A stretch of 64,000 bases of DNA from Leuctra nigra (GCA_934045905.1 OW203762.1:4340001-4404000), one strand, 5' to 3'; numbered from the stretch's first letter, positions 9,798 through 20,100 are shown. Translations and numbers: made by a program. Notes: generated from the sequence alone by a model not told the origin.

Positions 9798-10804
9798 GAT
9801 TGTTTGGCGAGTGTTTGTGTGAATACAATGGTTCTGAACAAGTTGTAAAAGTGGTGTACAGTATTTCTGTTATCAAAATGATTACAGTGGTTCTGTTTTC
9901 TTAAATATAAGCATCTAAACTCAAGTTTTCGATATATGATTTAAATTTTTGTATTTTCAATATTGTATAATTATGCCCATGCTCATGGCATGTATTGTGT
10001 AATTTATGTTCTTCACAACCTATTATGTATCTTATTTTAATTTTAGGTAGCGTTAGTATAGATACACAGGGTAATTTACTAGAATAGCCTTTCAAGACTG
10101 GGCTGTACCAAGCCATTATGTTATTCATTTCATGATTTAAGTGTAACTCCTGTTTTTCATTCCCAAACTTTCATATATCAGTGCCGAATTGGAACTTAAA
10201 AACACTATTACCTATCACTCACGTTAATTCTTCACAATAAGCTAATTTCAATATCATAAATGGCTATTTTTAATGGCTATTTCAACCTAATGGTCTGTGC
10301 AAATCATATTTTTAAATACTATATCATTATCAAATTATTGTAATCACTATAATCACTATAACTATAATCACTATAACTTGTAATCACTGAATGACATACA
10401 GAATGTTTTTTTCTTTTTTTCTTCTTCTTTTTTCTTTATATTTTAGATTACACTCTAGTATCATTGTCCTGCAAATTGTTCATTGTTCAATTTGATTTAA
10501 TTTTGTTCAATTTCTTTCATTGTTCATTGAGATTCAAATGATCATCTTATTGTAAGACTGTAACATTGAATTTATTTTATTTCCCAAGATCTGTACTGTT
10601 AGCCTAGACCTAGAAACAATTAATATTTAGAAACGTTTAATATTAGAAACAATTATCGAGATGTTCTAGTGTAAATGTTTTAATTTTATAATTTATAGTT
10701 TATATCTTAATTGTAAGTAAACCCTACCCCGACACAAGAAGTTCCTTCTTACTGGGGTAGAATATTTACGTGTACCATGTACTGATGTCAACAACAATAA
10801 AGAA
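9207..10804 (+). mobile_element. 5'-truncated LINE (CR1/Jockey-like), 3' end only
   Basis: Inserted in copy 2 of repeat family A: copy 1 reads AAACTTGAGCCAATTACAGG without a break, whereas here AAACTTA leads into the LINE and ATACTTGAACCAATCACAGG resumes after it. About 590 nt of reverse transcriptase C-terminal coding sequence is followed by about 1 kb of 3' UTR ending in AATAAAGAATACTTG. A stem-loop at 10725-10759 (TACCCC ... AAGAAG TTC CTTCTT ... GGGGTA) lies near the 3' end. The short ACTT(G)A overlap at both junctions may be the target duplication. Confidence 0.75.
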
Positions 10805-11012
10805 TACTTGAACCAATCACAGGAGCCCGTTCAAAAACGATCCCAGGGACCGCATAGGTTACGTTAGCATATGTGCAAAGTTTCAGATCGATTGAATTTG
10901 CGGTTTAACCTGGGCTGTGCGGACAAAAAAAACAAAAAACAAAACAAAAAAACACACAGAGAAAGTGCCATAAGAGTACCGTGGTGACGCTCGCTACGCT
11001 CGCTCAATAAAC

Positions 11013-11600
11013 ATCTTTGAAGAAAGTGCGTGCCCCGTTACCTCTCTAATTACTTTTTAATATGTCCGTAAGAAAACCGAAAGGTATACGACGCATTGAT
11101 TAGCGAACATTCGAATTGAATGCCAATATACAGTATGAAAGTTGCTGCTCTAACCCCTGAAACCAGCTGTCACTACAAACTGATGACTGCATCAAGGTGC
11201 GATGGATTATTCTTTCTATGAAACAAATTTGCTAAGTATGTGGATATGTATGACTAGTCGCAAACGACAAAAGCATACAAAGAAAGTGACGCAATTAGGG
11301 TTAAATAGACAGACAGGTAGGTAAATTCTGGTAATTGAATTCTATAACGATACTAAAAACTCCATTATTTCAAAATGTCACTTGCGTTATTGTTATACAT
11401 CAAATTATTTCTTCATCCTATACTTAACATTTTGCGAAATCGCTATTTTCTGGATATATTTAAGGACATAAGAACGTTTATATTACTCGTTAGTATGATT
11501 GGAACTATTGGAGAAAACATATAATTCTATCGACTGTAGAATCGGACACGGTTCGATTTCCCATTACCTACGTCCCCGAATGTGAGTAAAAGCCAAGCAA
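11013..11600. other. Sequence upstream of Ir25a exon 1; promoter not identifiable
   Basis: About 590 bp of AT-rich sequence between repeat family A and the first supported exon. It should contain the transcription start and 5' UTR of the gene, but no TATA box or initiator could be assigned with confidence. Confidence 0.35.
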
Positions 11601-11751
11601 GCAATCATGCGGCGCAGTAATCACATGTCAATGATTGATGATCGACCTTTGCGTGCAATCAATAACAGTGGTCATCGCCAGGCAACGGTGTTTGACGACA
11701 CGAGAGCAAACAACAGCTGCAGTGAACTCGCAGAACAGTTGAACCGCGACC

Positions 11752-11842
11752 ATGCGGGACATAGGGGGCGGTGTGATGGTTGCAGTGATCTTGCTGGTCC
11801 ATGCAGCAGACATCCAGGCGGCAGTGCAGAACATCAACATCT
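11752..11842 (+). CDS. Ir25a: Ionotropic receptor 25a, first coding exon (signal peptide)
   Basis: ATG at 11752 opens MRDIGGGVMVAVILLVHAAD, a typical signal peptide with hydrophobic core VMVAVILLV, followed by IQAAVQNINI. The coding part ends in phase 1 at a strong donor, T|GTAAGTAT. Joined to the exon at 38583 it reads QNINILFINDASN, closely resembling, from memory, the N-terminus of insect IR25a after its signal peptide. Ir25a is a co-receptor subunit of ligand-gated cation channels in chemosensory, thermo- and hygrosensory neurons; this part starts the extracellular amino-terminal domain. An upstream ATG at 11607 opens a short frame in another phase and overlaps this start. The 5' UTR extent is unknown. 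Confidence 0.72.
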
Positions 11843-11846
11843 GTAA

Positions 11847-12173
11847 GTATGGCGGGATTAGGGGGTCTCTTTTCACTCATTTATTTATGCGGTAGCTATT
11901 TGCTCTACAATACTGAATCTAGTGGAGCGGTCGCTCCACCCAGCCAAGTCGTACCGTACAATCACAGTCACTCAACATACCGTAAATGCCTAATAAACTG
12001 AGGAGCAGACCAAACACTTTTACTGTAAGCAACAACATAGCATTTTCGGCCTACTGGATCTCAAAATTGAAAAATCTCACATTGTTGCGAAATATCTTAA
12101 TTTCGAGCTATGGCCCACCCCACCCCATATAACAAATTTGGGAACAACAGGTTATGCCATTTGCGAGCTAGAG
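11847..12173. other. Start of intron 1, no element recognised
   Basis: Unremarkable intronic sequence after the donor. The open frame continuing past the splice site has no family signature. Confidence 0.45.
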
Positions 12174-12313
12174 GGCCGTGAAAACAGTGAAATTACACCC
12201 CTTTTAAAACCTATCTGATGATATCACGAAACACCGCTATCACCGCCACAGCCTAAACGGCTAAACCGATTGACTTGAAATTTTTACCACATGTGCACTT
12301 TTGGCGTCTGAGG
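12174..12313 (-). repeat. Uninterrupted copy of the repeat at 3464-4386
   Basis: Reverse complement of the flanks of the hAT-like MITE at 3581-4343, here without that insertion (AAAACCTATCTGATGATATC across the site). It serves as the unoccupied reference for that insertion. Confidence 0.7.
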
Positions 12314-12334
12314 TGCCTTTTTATAAAACCAACC

Positions 12335-12670
12335 GGAAGCCGCCATTTTGAAACCGGAAGTGACGTCATATCTCGAAAACGGCTACACCGATCGGAATAA
12401 AACTATCGCCAAATGATTCAGACGGTCATCTTTAAGGAATATCAATAGTCAAAATATACATTTACTATTACCGAAACTGGAAATGACGTCATAAAAATGA
12501 AGAATCAGACTTGAATCACCTCTTACTACAATAACTACATATTCAGAAAGCTTATAATGATACTTAACATTTATAAAAATAAATTCTAGGTGGCAGTAAT
12601 TTCAGCCGCCATTTTTAAAAAAGGAAGTGATGCCATAGCTCGAAAACGGTTGGACCTATTGGAACGATGC
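12335..12670. repeat. Two diverged tandem units of a CCGCCATTTTTGAAA-type repeat
   Basis: GCCGCCATTTTGAAACCGGA with AGTGACGTCATATCTCGAAA and ACGGCTACACCGATCGGAA at about 12341-12396 recurs about 265 bp later as GCCGCCATTTTTAAAAAAGG, AAGTGATGCCATAGCTCGAA and AACGGTTGGACCTATTGGAA. This suggests an old direct duplication inside an interspersed repeat. No coding capacity. Confidence 0.5.
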
Positions 12671-12825
12671 TTTCGCAATTCTTCATGGAATATCATTTTA
12701 AGCTTATATTTAGTACCAAACACAATTTTTCGTAGTACCCAATTCGGAAATTGCCTATTTTTTTAAAGGAATAAGTCACAAGTTAGGAACAAGTTGTGTA
12801 AATAAACTAAAAAAATTATTGATAT

Positions 12826-13201
12826 CCCCATAAAAACACTCCGTGTAAAAATACCAGCCAAGTCTCTTAACTATAAAAAAAATAGAAGAAATCTAAAAAT
12901 TCAGCACTGAAAAGTAGTGATATCAAAAAAAGGGCCAAGTCAAAACTTCATTTTAAAAACCAAAATATACTTGGCGCATCGTTTTTAAGGGCATTATAGG
13001 TATAGGCACATTTAATTTCTGGCATATACTATACTACTATATACACGATGCGCCAAGTATATTTTGGTTTTTAAAATGAAGTTTTGACTTGGCCCTTTTT
13101 TTGATATCACTACTTTTCAGTGCTGAATGTTTAGATTTCTTCTATTTTTTTATAGTTAAGAGACTTGGCTGGTATTTTTACACGGAGTGTTTTTTATGGG
13201 G
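12826..13201. mobile_element. Fold-back MITE with nearly perfect 156-bp arms
   Basis: The left arm 12826-12981 begins CCCCATAAAAACACTCCGTG, and the right arm 13046-13201 is its reverse complement apart from one substitution and two balanced single-A indels in homopolymers. The 64-bp loop is AT-rich. A TA dinucleotide adjoins both ends (TA-T-CCCC on the left, GGGG-TA on the right), as expected for Tc1/mariner-type insertion. No transposase. The arm identity points to recent insertion or gene conversion. A transcript would form a 156-bp hairpin. Confidence 0.85.
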
Positions 13202-13248
13202 TACTGAATACAATAAAGAATAAAAGCTGATAAAAAATAAGCTAAAAA

Positions 13249-14452
13249 TTAATTTTGTGAAATTAATTGTATTATTTGCCTGTCTCGCACTCCGTCACCT
13301 AAAACAGATCCCCTGAAGATGCCGACCTCCTCGTCGGTGAAACATTGCGTCACACAACAGTGCAGTAGAGCAAGTACCAGGGAAATACAGGAATTATCTA
13401 TAAATGGATCTGAAATCAATTTTAATATTCTATGTAACAAATCGAGTGTATTACCCTCAGGTAAACCAGTCGAATTGCTATTGCAATCCTTTCGAGCCCC
13501 ACACTGGGTGCCACTGTAACAAATCGGGAAGGTCAGGGGTAGAACATGAGACACTGTAAACAGTTTTACTTGAGTTTAATGGTAGATTCTTGTTATTATA
13601 TACAGACAGGTAATAATTCAGACTAAATTGCAATGTAATAAATAAACAGTTCATTTCTTTCAACTTTACGTATGTTTTCTTGTTCCTGACGATCTTCTGT
13701 AGAGATTGTGACTCTTGTCACGACGGCGGCAAGTAGATGTTTGACCTCGGTCAAGCAGTGCAGACTCGTAGTGTAGTTAGCATGACCTCCAAGTCATGCA
13801 GCATGTGAGACGTTCGTGAACAGCCTTGTAGCTCGACGTCGTTGCAGACTGGCGTCCTCCCTCGTCGTCGGCGTCGCTCGTAACAGCTCTCGCTCAGGCG
13901 TCGGTTGACAATTATCAAAGAGCAAGTGCCATGTTACTCACTCTTTGGATTTGTCAATTGCTGTTTGACTCTGGCGTCGTTGTCTATGTAGTAAGTCAGC
14001 GTCCGTATTATAATCTTCACTTTAATTTTGATTTGACTAGTTTTTGATGTTTGTACAAGTATATTATTTTATTAAACTTCGATCACTTGTGACTTTCTCG
14101 GCACTCAAATTATTCTAAACTTGCAACCTCTGATAGCTACACACTGGACGTACTCGAGAAACTTCTGTCGACCAACTGATCCCGTTATCAGTGTGTCACA
14201 TCATTATATAGACTCCCACCGCGTGGTCTCCTCGATCGGCGTCGTTCTTTCTGATTGGTTGATTCGAAATTTTCTCTCTCTCAGTCAATGACGTCGCAAC
14301 TGGTCATAGTGCCTGAGGGATCCAACCGTCGATGCCTCTTATCAGCTTGGACTCGTTTTATCAGGTGGTGTACGTGATATTTTGATTGTAGGCCCGATGA
14401 TTCACTCACAATATTTCCACTGATCACTTTCCTTGCCCTTTAGGCCGTTACA
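13249..14452 (-). mobile_element. Fragment of an LTR retrotransposon on the minus strand (LTR plus leader)
   Basis: Read on the minus strand: an LTR from 14452 to 13515 starting TGTAACGGCCTAAAGG and ending CGATTTGTTACA, then GTGGCACCCAGTGTGGGG (13497-13514), which looks like a tRNA primer binding site, then about 250 bp of internal sequence ending near 13249. The inverted TGTAAC/GTTACA ends and a TATATAATG at about 14204-14212 on the minus strand fit an LTR of about 938 bp. The internal part is open but no protein family is recognised. Everything downstream, including a second LTR, is missing. Confidence 0.6.
13515..14452 (-). repeat. Long terminal repeat, about 938 bp
   Basis: Bounded by TGTAAC at 13515 and GTTACA ending at 14452, and directly adjoining a primer-binding-site-like stretch. 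CG-rich segments with repeated GTCGTCGGCGTCG-like motifs occur around 13720-13990. A TATA-like box lies on the minus strand near 14208. Confidence 0.55.
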
Positions 14453-15145
14453 TTGCATACACTAGGGCATTGTTGATGTAACCCTTTCTGTCACATTTAT
14501 ACTCTGTTCTGTCTCATAGCTCTGATTAGTAAATAATGATCTTAGATTCCTAAATTGTTACTATGTCTTAGAGCAGACTGTTTCATCTATTTTAAATTTT
14601 GAAAAGATTCAAATGTCTCTCGCATATCCCGTATTTTTTATTTTGTTTTTGTAATTTGTGTAATACATAAAATCAGATTTTCTTGTAATTATATTCTTAC
14701 CTATTTCATCATGGATCTCGTATAAGATATTAATTTTCGTTTGTTAAAAAAAATTGCTTAAACATTATTTTAATTTTTTTAAATATATAATTTTAATTAT
14801 TTTAATTTTTAAATTTTGTTAAAACTTGAAACTCATGGCTTGAATCTCCGGTTTTCTCGTCCGTTTTCTGGTCTTTTCACATTACAGGTAAAAACGAAAT
14901 AACTGATCAGGCCAATATATTGACAAAAGATTCATTATACTATCACGTTTATTTAACTATTGAATTCTAGCAAGATAAGTCATTGCATTCACCGGAAAAT
15001 TATTATATAGGTAGTTTACCCAGCTTGGAAACTGAAAGAGAATCTGCATAAATAAATAATATTGCACTGTTGACTGATCTACTTAAAAATGTACATGATC
15101 ATTGGGACCAATATTTAAGGTGTTTTGACATTTTTCAGACAAATC
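14453..15145. other. AT-rich intronic stretch, nothing recognised
   Basis: No open frame, terminal repeat or tandem repeat supported. Confidence 0.45.
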
Positions 15146-15235
15146 AATCATTGATAATATCATTGATCAATAATCATTGATCAATAATCATTGAATAATC
15201 ATTGATCAATAATATCAATTATTGATATTTTACTT
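15146..15235. repeat. Short tandem repeat of ATCATTGATCAATA
   Basis: Several imperfect copies of ATTGATCAATAATC in about 90 bp. Many are self-complementary through TTGATCAA. Confidence 0.6.
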
Positions 15236-15417
15236 AATTTTATGCGTGATTTCAAATATTGGCGGATTAATTAAAATATATTTATACTAATACATTCACT
15301 GCTGCTTTGACGCATTTGTTGTAGGAATTGGTTCCTTGCAATTCCCAAGCTCTAGCATCGTACTGTCTGGATTGGCGCTGATAATCTCGCTGTTGAGCGC
15401 CACAAAATTCATTATAG

Positions 15418-15441
15418 TATCTATCTATCTATCTATCTATC
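15418..15441. repeat. (TCTA)n microsatellite, left edge of the LINE array
   Basis: Six TCTA units immediately before the first 5'-truncated LINE copy. This and the following (TCTA)n tracts appear to be pieces of one target microsatellite. Confidence 0.85.
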
Positions 15442-15560
15442 TGCTCAAATAAATGTATTCACTGTCTATTTTAATGATGTAATTGTGTTCTATTTTCGTG
15501 CTATCCTGTAATTGATAATTAATTCTGTTCGAAATAAAAATAAAAAAAAAAAAAAAAAAA
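15442..15560 (+). mobile_element. 5'-truncated LINE copy a (last ~90 bp plus poly(A))
   Basis: From GCTCAAATAAATGTATTCAC, the end of ORF2 and the 3' UTR, to GTTCGAAATAAAAATAAAA and poly(A). It matches the 3' end of the full-length copies downstream. It is flanked by (TCTA)n on both sides, as expected of a target-primed insertion that stopped early. Confidence 0.85.
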
Positions 15561-15587
15561 TCTATCTATCTATCTATCTATCTATCT
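15561..15587. repeat. (TCTA)n microsatellite
   Basis: About seven TCTA units between truncated LINE copies a and b. Confidence 0.85.
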
Positions 15588-15625
15588 AATTCTGTTCGAA
15601 ATAAAAAAAAAAAAAAAAAAAAAAA

Positions 15626-15626
<1 letters not shown>
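15588..15626 (+). mobile_element. 5'-truncated LINE copy b (about 15 bp plus poly(A))
   Basis: Only AATTCTGTTCGAAATAAAA and a longer poly(A) remain, the extreme 3' tip of the LINE, again between (TCTA)n tracts. Confidence 0.8.

Positions 15627-15692
<66 letters not shown>
15627..15692. repeat. (TCTA)n microsatellite, 66 nt
   Basis: The longest uninterrupted tract in the array, directly before full-length copy 1. Confidence 0.9.
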
Positions 15693-15911
15693 GGTAGACG
15701 TGTATCACCTCGGCTCCCGATACAATAGTGAATAGTGTACAAAATATTTAATATAACGTGTTAGAAACGGTATCAAAAGATACGTGGTGTCAAGACGAAC
15801 AGATATTTATAAAAAAGTGGCAAATCGAGTGACTCTACATATTGATAATCGTGTTTTTTGCACCGCGCAATGCTATTGCCGGTGTAGTGCAACGAACTGA
15901 TACTGTTTACT

Positions 15912-17144
15912 ATGGCGTGCCTACCCAGCCTCGCCGTGGTTATTGATAACGTCGCCGACACAGCGATCGACGACTACCTCAAAGGTATTGCCGAATTGGT
16001 GACGGGGGCGGAGATAACGCACGCGTCACGCATTGCCGGGGGAAGAGTGTGTGTCTTCCTACGCAGCGAGACGGCGGTAAAAACTGTTGTGCAAGAAGGT
16101 TTCATTACTGTTAAAACTCAATTTGTTCCTATCAGACGTTATCTGACGGCTGCCACAAAGATTGTTCTCTCAAATGTATTCCCCTTTATAACCACCGAGA
16201 TGCTGACCGAGAAACTAAGACGAATCGGGAAACTGACTTGCCCAATTAGGGACATCTCTACTGGTTCAAGACTCCCTGACTGCACGCATGTAAAATCTTT
16301 CCGTAAACTTGCATATATCCTGTTCGACGATGTAAATAATGTCCCCACCCACTTTAGTTTCGATATTGAGGGTTATAAACACATTGTTTACATATCTATG
16401 GATGATGTGACATGTCACAATTGTAAACAAGCCGGCCACGTGGCTAAGAACTGTAAGCAACCCCGGCCAGCGGGAAACCCGACTGACAACATCCAAGCCA
16501 GGTTCCCACCCCTTCCAACAAAGCACCTGTCTTTCGCGGACGCGGTAATTGCAACCCCCCCTCTCTTACTAACACCTCACGCAAGTGATAACATTGGCTA
16601 TCAGATCCCCTCAACCTTAGCTCAGGACATCGCCACGATTGTGGCTGATCATGGCACCTCCACTGACACAACGATACGACCACCGAAGTCAACCAACGTC
16701 GAGGACATCACGTCCCCGATCACCACGATGCCCGTGCGGGCGACGTCGCCGCAAAGCCGCCTGGCAGAGGCCGCGAGGCTGACTGGACTAGTTGGACCGA
16801 GTAGTCACGTGGACGACACACTGAATGACGACGTCATGTCGGAGACTGGTTCAACGTCATCGCAGATGTCGCTGATGGAAGACGCGACCTCGCTGGAGCA
16901 GATCATCCCCGGAAACGACGGTACGAACAAAGATCAAATTTTCACACCCATTAGGTTTAAGGACTTCCTAAAGAAGTCCCGCCATTTCAAAAAGATTGTT
17001 CCGATTATTAAAAAATTCTCAAAAGACTATGAAAAAGTCATAAAAGAGCTAGAAGACATGTACAAGAAGTGCAACGATATCAACCTAAAACGCAGAATTG
17101 GCCGTATAATTACGGCCATAACCGCTGAAACAATGAATAATTAA
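15912..17144 (+). CDS. LINE ORF1 protein (copy 1), RNA-binding, CCHC knuckle
   Basis: 410 residues from ATG at 15912, the first ATG after the 5' UTR. A possible RRM-like fold occupies residues about 75-165 (KIVLSNVFPFITTEMLTEKL, then RKLAYILFDD). One zinc knuckle follows: C168-X2-C171-X4-H176-X4-C181. After a long Ser/Thr/Pro-rich linker, a basic, helical C-terminus (about 345-405, FKDFLKKSRHFKKIVPIIKK) may oligomerise or bind RNA. LINE ORF1 proteins coat element RNA and escort it to the nucleus. ORF2 follows in the same frame after TAATAA. Identical in protein to copy 2. Confidence 0.85.
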   Translation: MACLPSLAVVIDNVADTAIDDYLKGIAELVTGAEITHASRIAGGRVCVFLRSETAVKTVVQEGFITVKTQFVPIRRYLTAATKIVLSNVFPFITTEMLTEKLRRIGKLTCPIRDISTGSRLPDCTHVKSFRKLAYILFDDVNNVPTHFSFDIEGYKHIVYISMDDVTCHNCKQAGHVAKNCKQPRPAGNPTDNIQARFPPLPTKHLSFADAVIATPPLLLTPHASDNIGYQIPSTLAQDIATIVADHGTSTDTTIRPPKSTNVEDITSPITTMPVRATSPQSRLAEAARLTGLVGPSSHVDDTLNDDVMSETGSTSSQMSLMEDATSLEQIIPGNDGTNKDQIFTPIRFKDFLKKSRHFKKIVPIIKKFSKDYEKVIKELEDMYKKCNDINLKRRIGRIITAITAETMNN

Positions 17145-17147
17145 TAA

Positions 17148-20100
17148 ATGCCTCATAATTTCCTATCACTCAACGTTAGGGGCATGAATAACGAACTGAA
17201 GCAAATATTACTTTCGAACTATATCAAAAAGCTCAACTCTGAAATAATTTTTCTCCAAGAAACCAACGTGGACACTGAATTCTCAATAAACTATCTAAAT
17301 AATTTTTCATCTGCAATCAATGCGCCAGTGCAGCGTAATAGTGGGACAGCAATACTATCCAGAGGTATAGCTTTCGACACAACTCAAATTTTAGTAGCCG
17401 GCTTCGCTCAGACTGCCATCTTACAATTAAATAAATCCCAAGTCCACCTAATTAACATTTACATGCCACAGAGTAAAGCGAAAGGCTTAGAAGTAATGGA
17501 TAAAGTCAGTGAATATATCCTGAGTATTCCAGTGAACCACCGAATTATCATGGCAGGCGACTGGAACTGTACTCTCGAGCCAGCCGACCGTGCGGTCTCC
17601 ATTGAACACCGAAACGAACTGGTGTCCCCGCTGATCGCCCTGCTCGACTCCGAGGACCTGCGAGACGTATGGCGCGAGCTAAATCCAACCAATCGCGAGT
17701 TCACTTACATAAGCCCACTCAAAGACAGACCGAGATCGAGACTCGACAGAGTATATGTCCGCAGTAACCAGCTTTGCGAGATTACGTCATCTAAGATCAT
17801 ACCATCTTTCTCTGATCACTCCGGTGTAACATTAATTATGCATTCCGAGAAGCGCAGAAAATCACCTTATTGGATTTTCAACAACGCTCTCCTCGAAGAC
17901 AAGTCGTATACGCAATACATTGAAAACATCATTGAGTTCTACTCAAATAGGCCAGCAGCTACTGACCCTCACGAGTGCTGGGACAATTTGAAAAGCGAAA
18001 TACGTATATCTACTCAACGCTACGAAGCAGAAGCGAGCCACTTGAACTATGCATCACTGCTCGCTGCAGAAACCCGACTCCGATTCCTCGCAGCGCAGAA
18101 CACTCTGACGTCATCCGAGTGCAACGAAATTAACAGGTGTTTGGCTGCAATACGGAAGAAATACTACTCAGAAGCAAGGACGGATCTGAACACAGAACAG
18201 CAGCGGAAATACCTTGAATACAACAGGGCAACTCCCACATTCTACAAGCTCGGTAGCGACAGGAAAACTTCGAGCACGATCTCAGCACTGCAAATCGATG
18301 GTCAAATTGTTCAGGAGCCGAACGCTATCAGACAAGTGATTGGCAATCACTTCTCTAGCCTCTATTCACGATCAGGCCAGAACACAATCGAGAGTCAAGT
18401 CCTTTACGAAAACCTTCCCAAATTAAACCAAACCTCCAAAGACAAGCTGGACTCCGCACTTAGTAGCAGGGAACTTGTGACTGCCCTCTTCCAGCTTACT
18501 AAGGACAGATCCCCTGGCATCGACGGCTTCTCAGTAGATTTCTTCCGAGCTTTCATCGATAAACTCATGCCCTTATTTACCTGCATGGTTAATTTTTCAC
18601 TCGAATCTGGTATCCTCCCCCCAACCATGCGCATGGCAGTCCTCACGCTAATTCCTAAGGGCGGTGATAAACTACAACTCAAAAACTGGAGACCTATCTC
18701 CCTCCTGAACACCGACTTCAAAATCATTTCCCGCGCCCTCTCCAATAGACTAACAGACGTGCTCAGCTCAATAGTTAATAGCGACCAGACCTTCTGTGTA
18801 CCGGGAAGGACGATCTTCTCCAATCTCCATCTGATGAGAGATGCGATTGATCTTGCCCACGCCGAAAACGCGCCAACAGCCATCATCACCCTGGACCAGG
18901 CGGGAGCTTTCGACCGCGTAGAACACGACTATTTGTTCAAGACACTACAAGAGTTCGGCTTCGGTGACAAATTCATTAGTTTCATCTCTACACTGTACAA
19001 AGAAGCCAAGTCAACGGTGCGTGTCGGTTCGACTCTCCTCCCGCCCTTCCCCTTCCAACGCGGCATTCGGCAAGGTGACCCACTGTCTGGCGCCTTGTAC
19101 ACCATATCTATAGGACCTTTCCTATCGCTTCTCAGATCTGGACTTGCGCCTTATGGACTGCGCATCCCTGGAGGACCCAACAGTCCCTTGGTCGTGACCG
19201 CCTACGCGGATGACGTGTCTGTGTTTATAACTGACGACAGGGGCTTCCCGATCATGACGACATCTTTCGACTCATACGCCCGTGCTTCTGGGGCGGCGCT
19301 GAATACCTCCAAGAGCACTGGGCTATTCGCCGGCTCATGGAGTAACCGGACGGACGCGCCACTCGGTTTGCCCTGGACCAACGAAGGCCTCAAATTTCTA
19401 GGAGTGTACCTGGGCAACGCGAACAAAGAATGGGAATCGCAAAATTGGACATCTCTGACGAATAAGGTTCAATCCGGAATCGATAGATGGAATAGGTGGC
19501 ATAAGACTACATCCTATCGGGGCCGACGAATAGTGTCCAACCAACTAATAGGTTCCCGCCTTGTCCACACCTTCTCTGTCCTCGAGCCTCCCTCTAGTTT
19601 TGTTAAAGAAATCCAACGCAGACTAACAAAGTTTATGTGGAGCGGTCGACATTGGAAAGACCAGAACCACGTTTTCGCTCCTACTGCCGTGGGTGGCCTG
19701 GGACTAATCAACATCAAATGCAGGATCATGTCACTGAGGGCGAAGCACGTGGCTGACTTCCTCTCTCCAGAGGCGGAGATCAGCCACCACCGCTACTTAC
19801 AAGAACACAACATGAATAGGTACAATCCGGAAGACTCAATAGCGGCTTCACTCGTCGGAACTATCAGAACCGACTGGCTGAGAAGACTTCAACCATTTTA
19901 CAAGTCCCTCTTCCTCGCATGGGAGACGATAAGCCCTGCAGAGGGCCCCCAGACATTAACAGACAACGTTAAGGACGCGAAACAACTATATTCAACCATC
20001 CTCAAGATAGAAATTCCAGACACTGAGTTGACTGGGAGAGGCGCCTGGACTGATACCGAGATCCATTGGGATGATCTCTACCGCTGGCCAACATGCAGCC

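Larger units (their letters stand above)
7108..11012 (+). repeat. Interspersed repeat family A, copy 2 (host of two nested insertions)
   Basis: Three pieces (about 7108-7423, 8826-9206 and 10805-11012) are collinear with copy 1. The first gap is filled by the rearranged gypsy element and the second by a 5'-truncated LINE. The right end, GTGACGCTCGCTACGCTCGC then TCAATAA, is the same as in copy 1. Confidence 0.75.

Noticed and set aside
11550..11563. B-box-like GGTTCGATTTCCC upstream of Ir25a exon 1
   Set aside because: No A box or tRNA fold upstream. A single box match is not enough to call a SINE or tRNA.
11607..11846. Plus-strand frame of 79 codons overlapping Ir25a exon 1
   Set aside because: It is in a different phase from the signal-peptide frame, crosses the splice donor, and has no family signature. 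It may be an upstream ORF but is not supported as a gene.
13313..13342. Hammerhead-ribozyme-like core CTGAAGA, 5-6 bp stem, GAAA
   Set aside because: CTGAAGA (13313-13319), a stem CCGAC/GTCGG and GAAA (13339-13342) match the core, but no convincing stem III or cleavage triplet pairing was found, and the motif is antisense to the LTR element that contains it.
18404..18889. 161-codon minus-strand frame inside LINE ORF2, repeated in each copy
   Set aside because: A shadow of the RT coding sequence. Its conservation follows from the near identity of the LINE copies.
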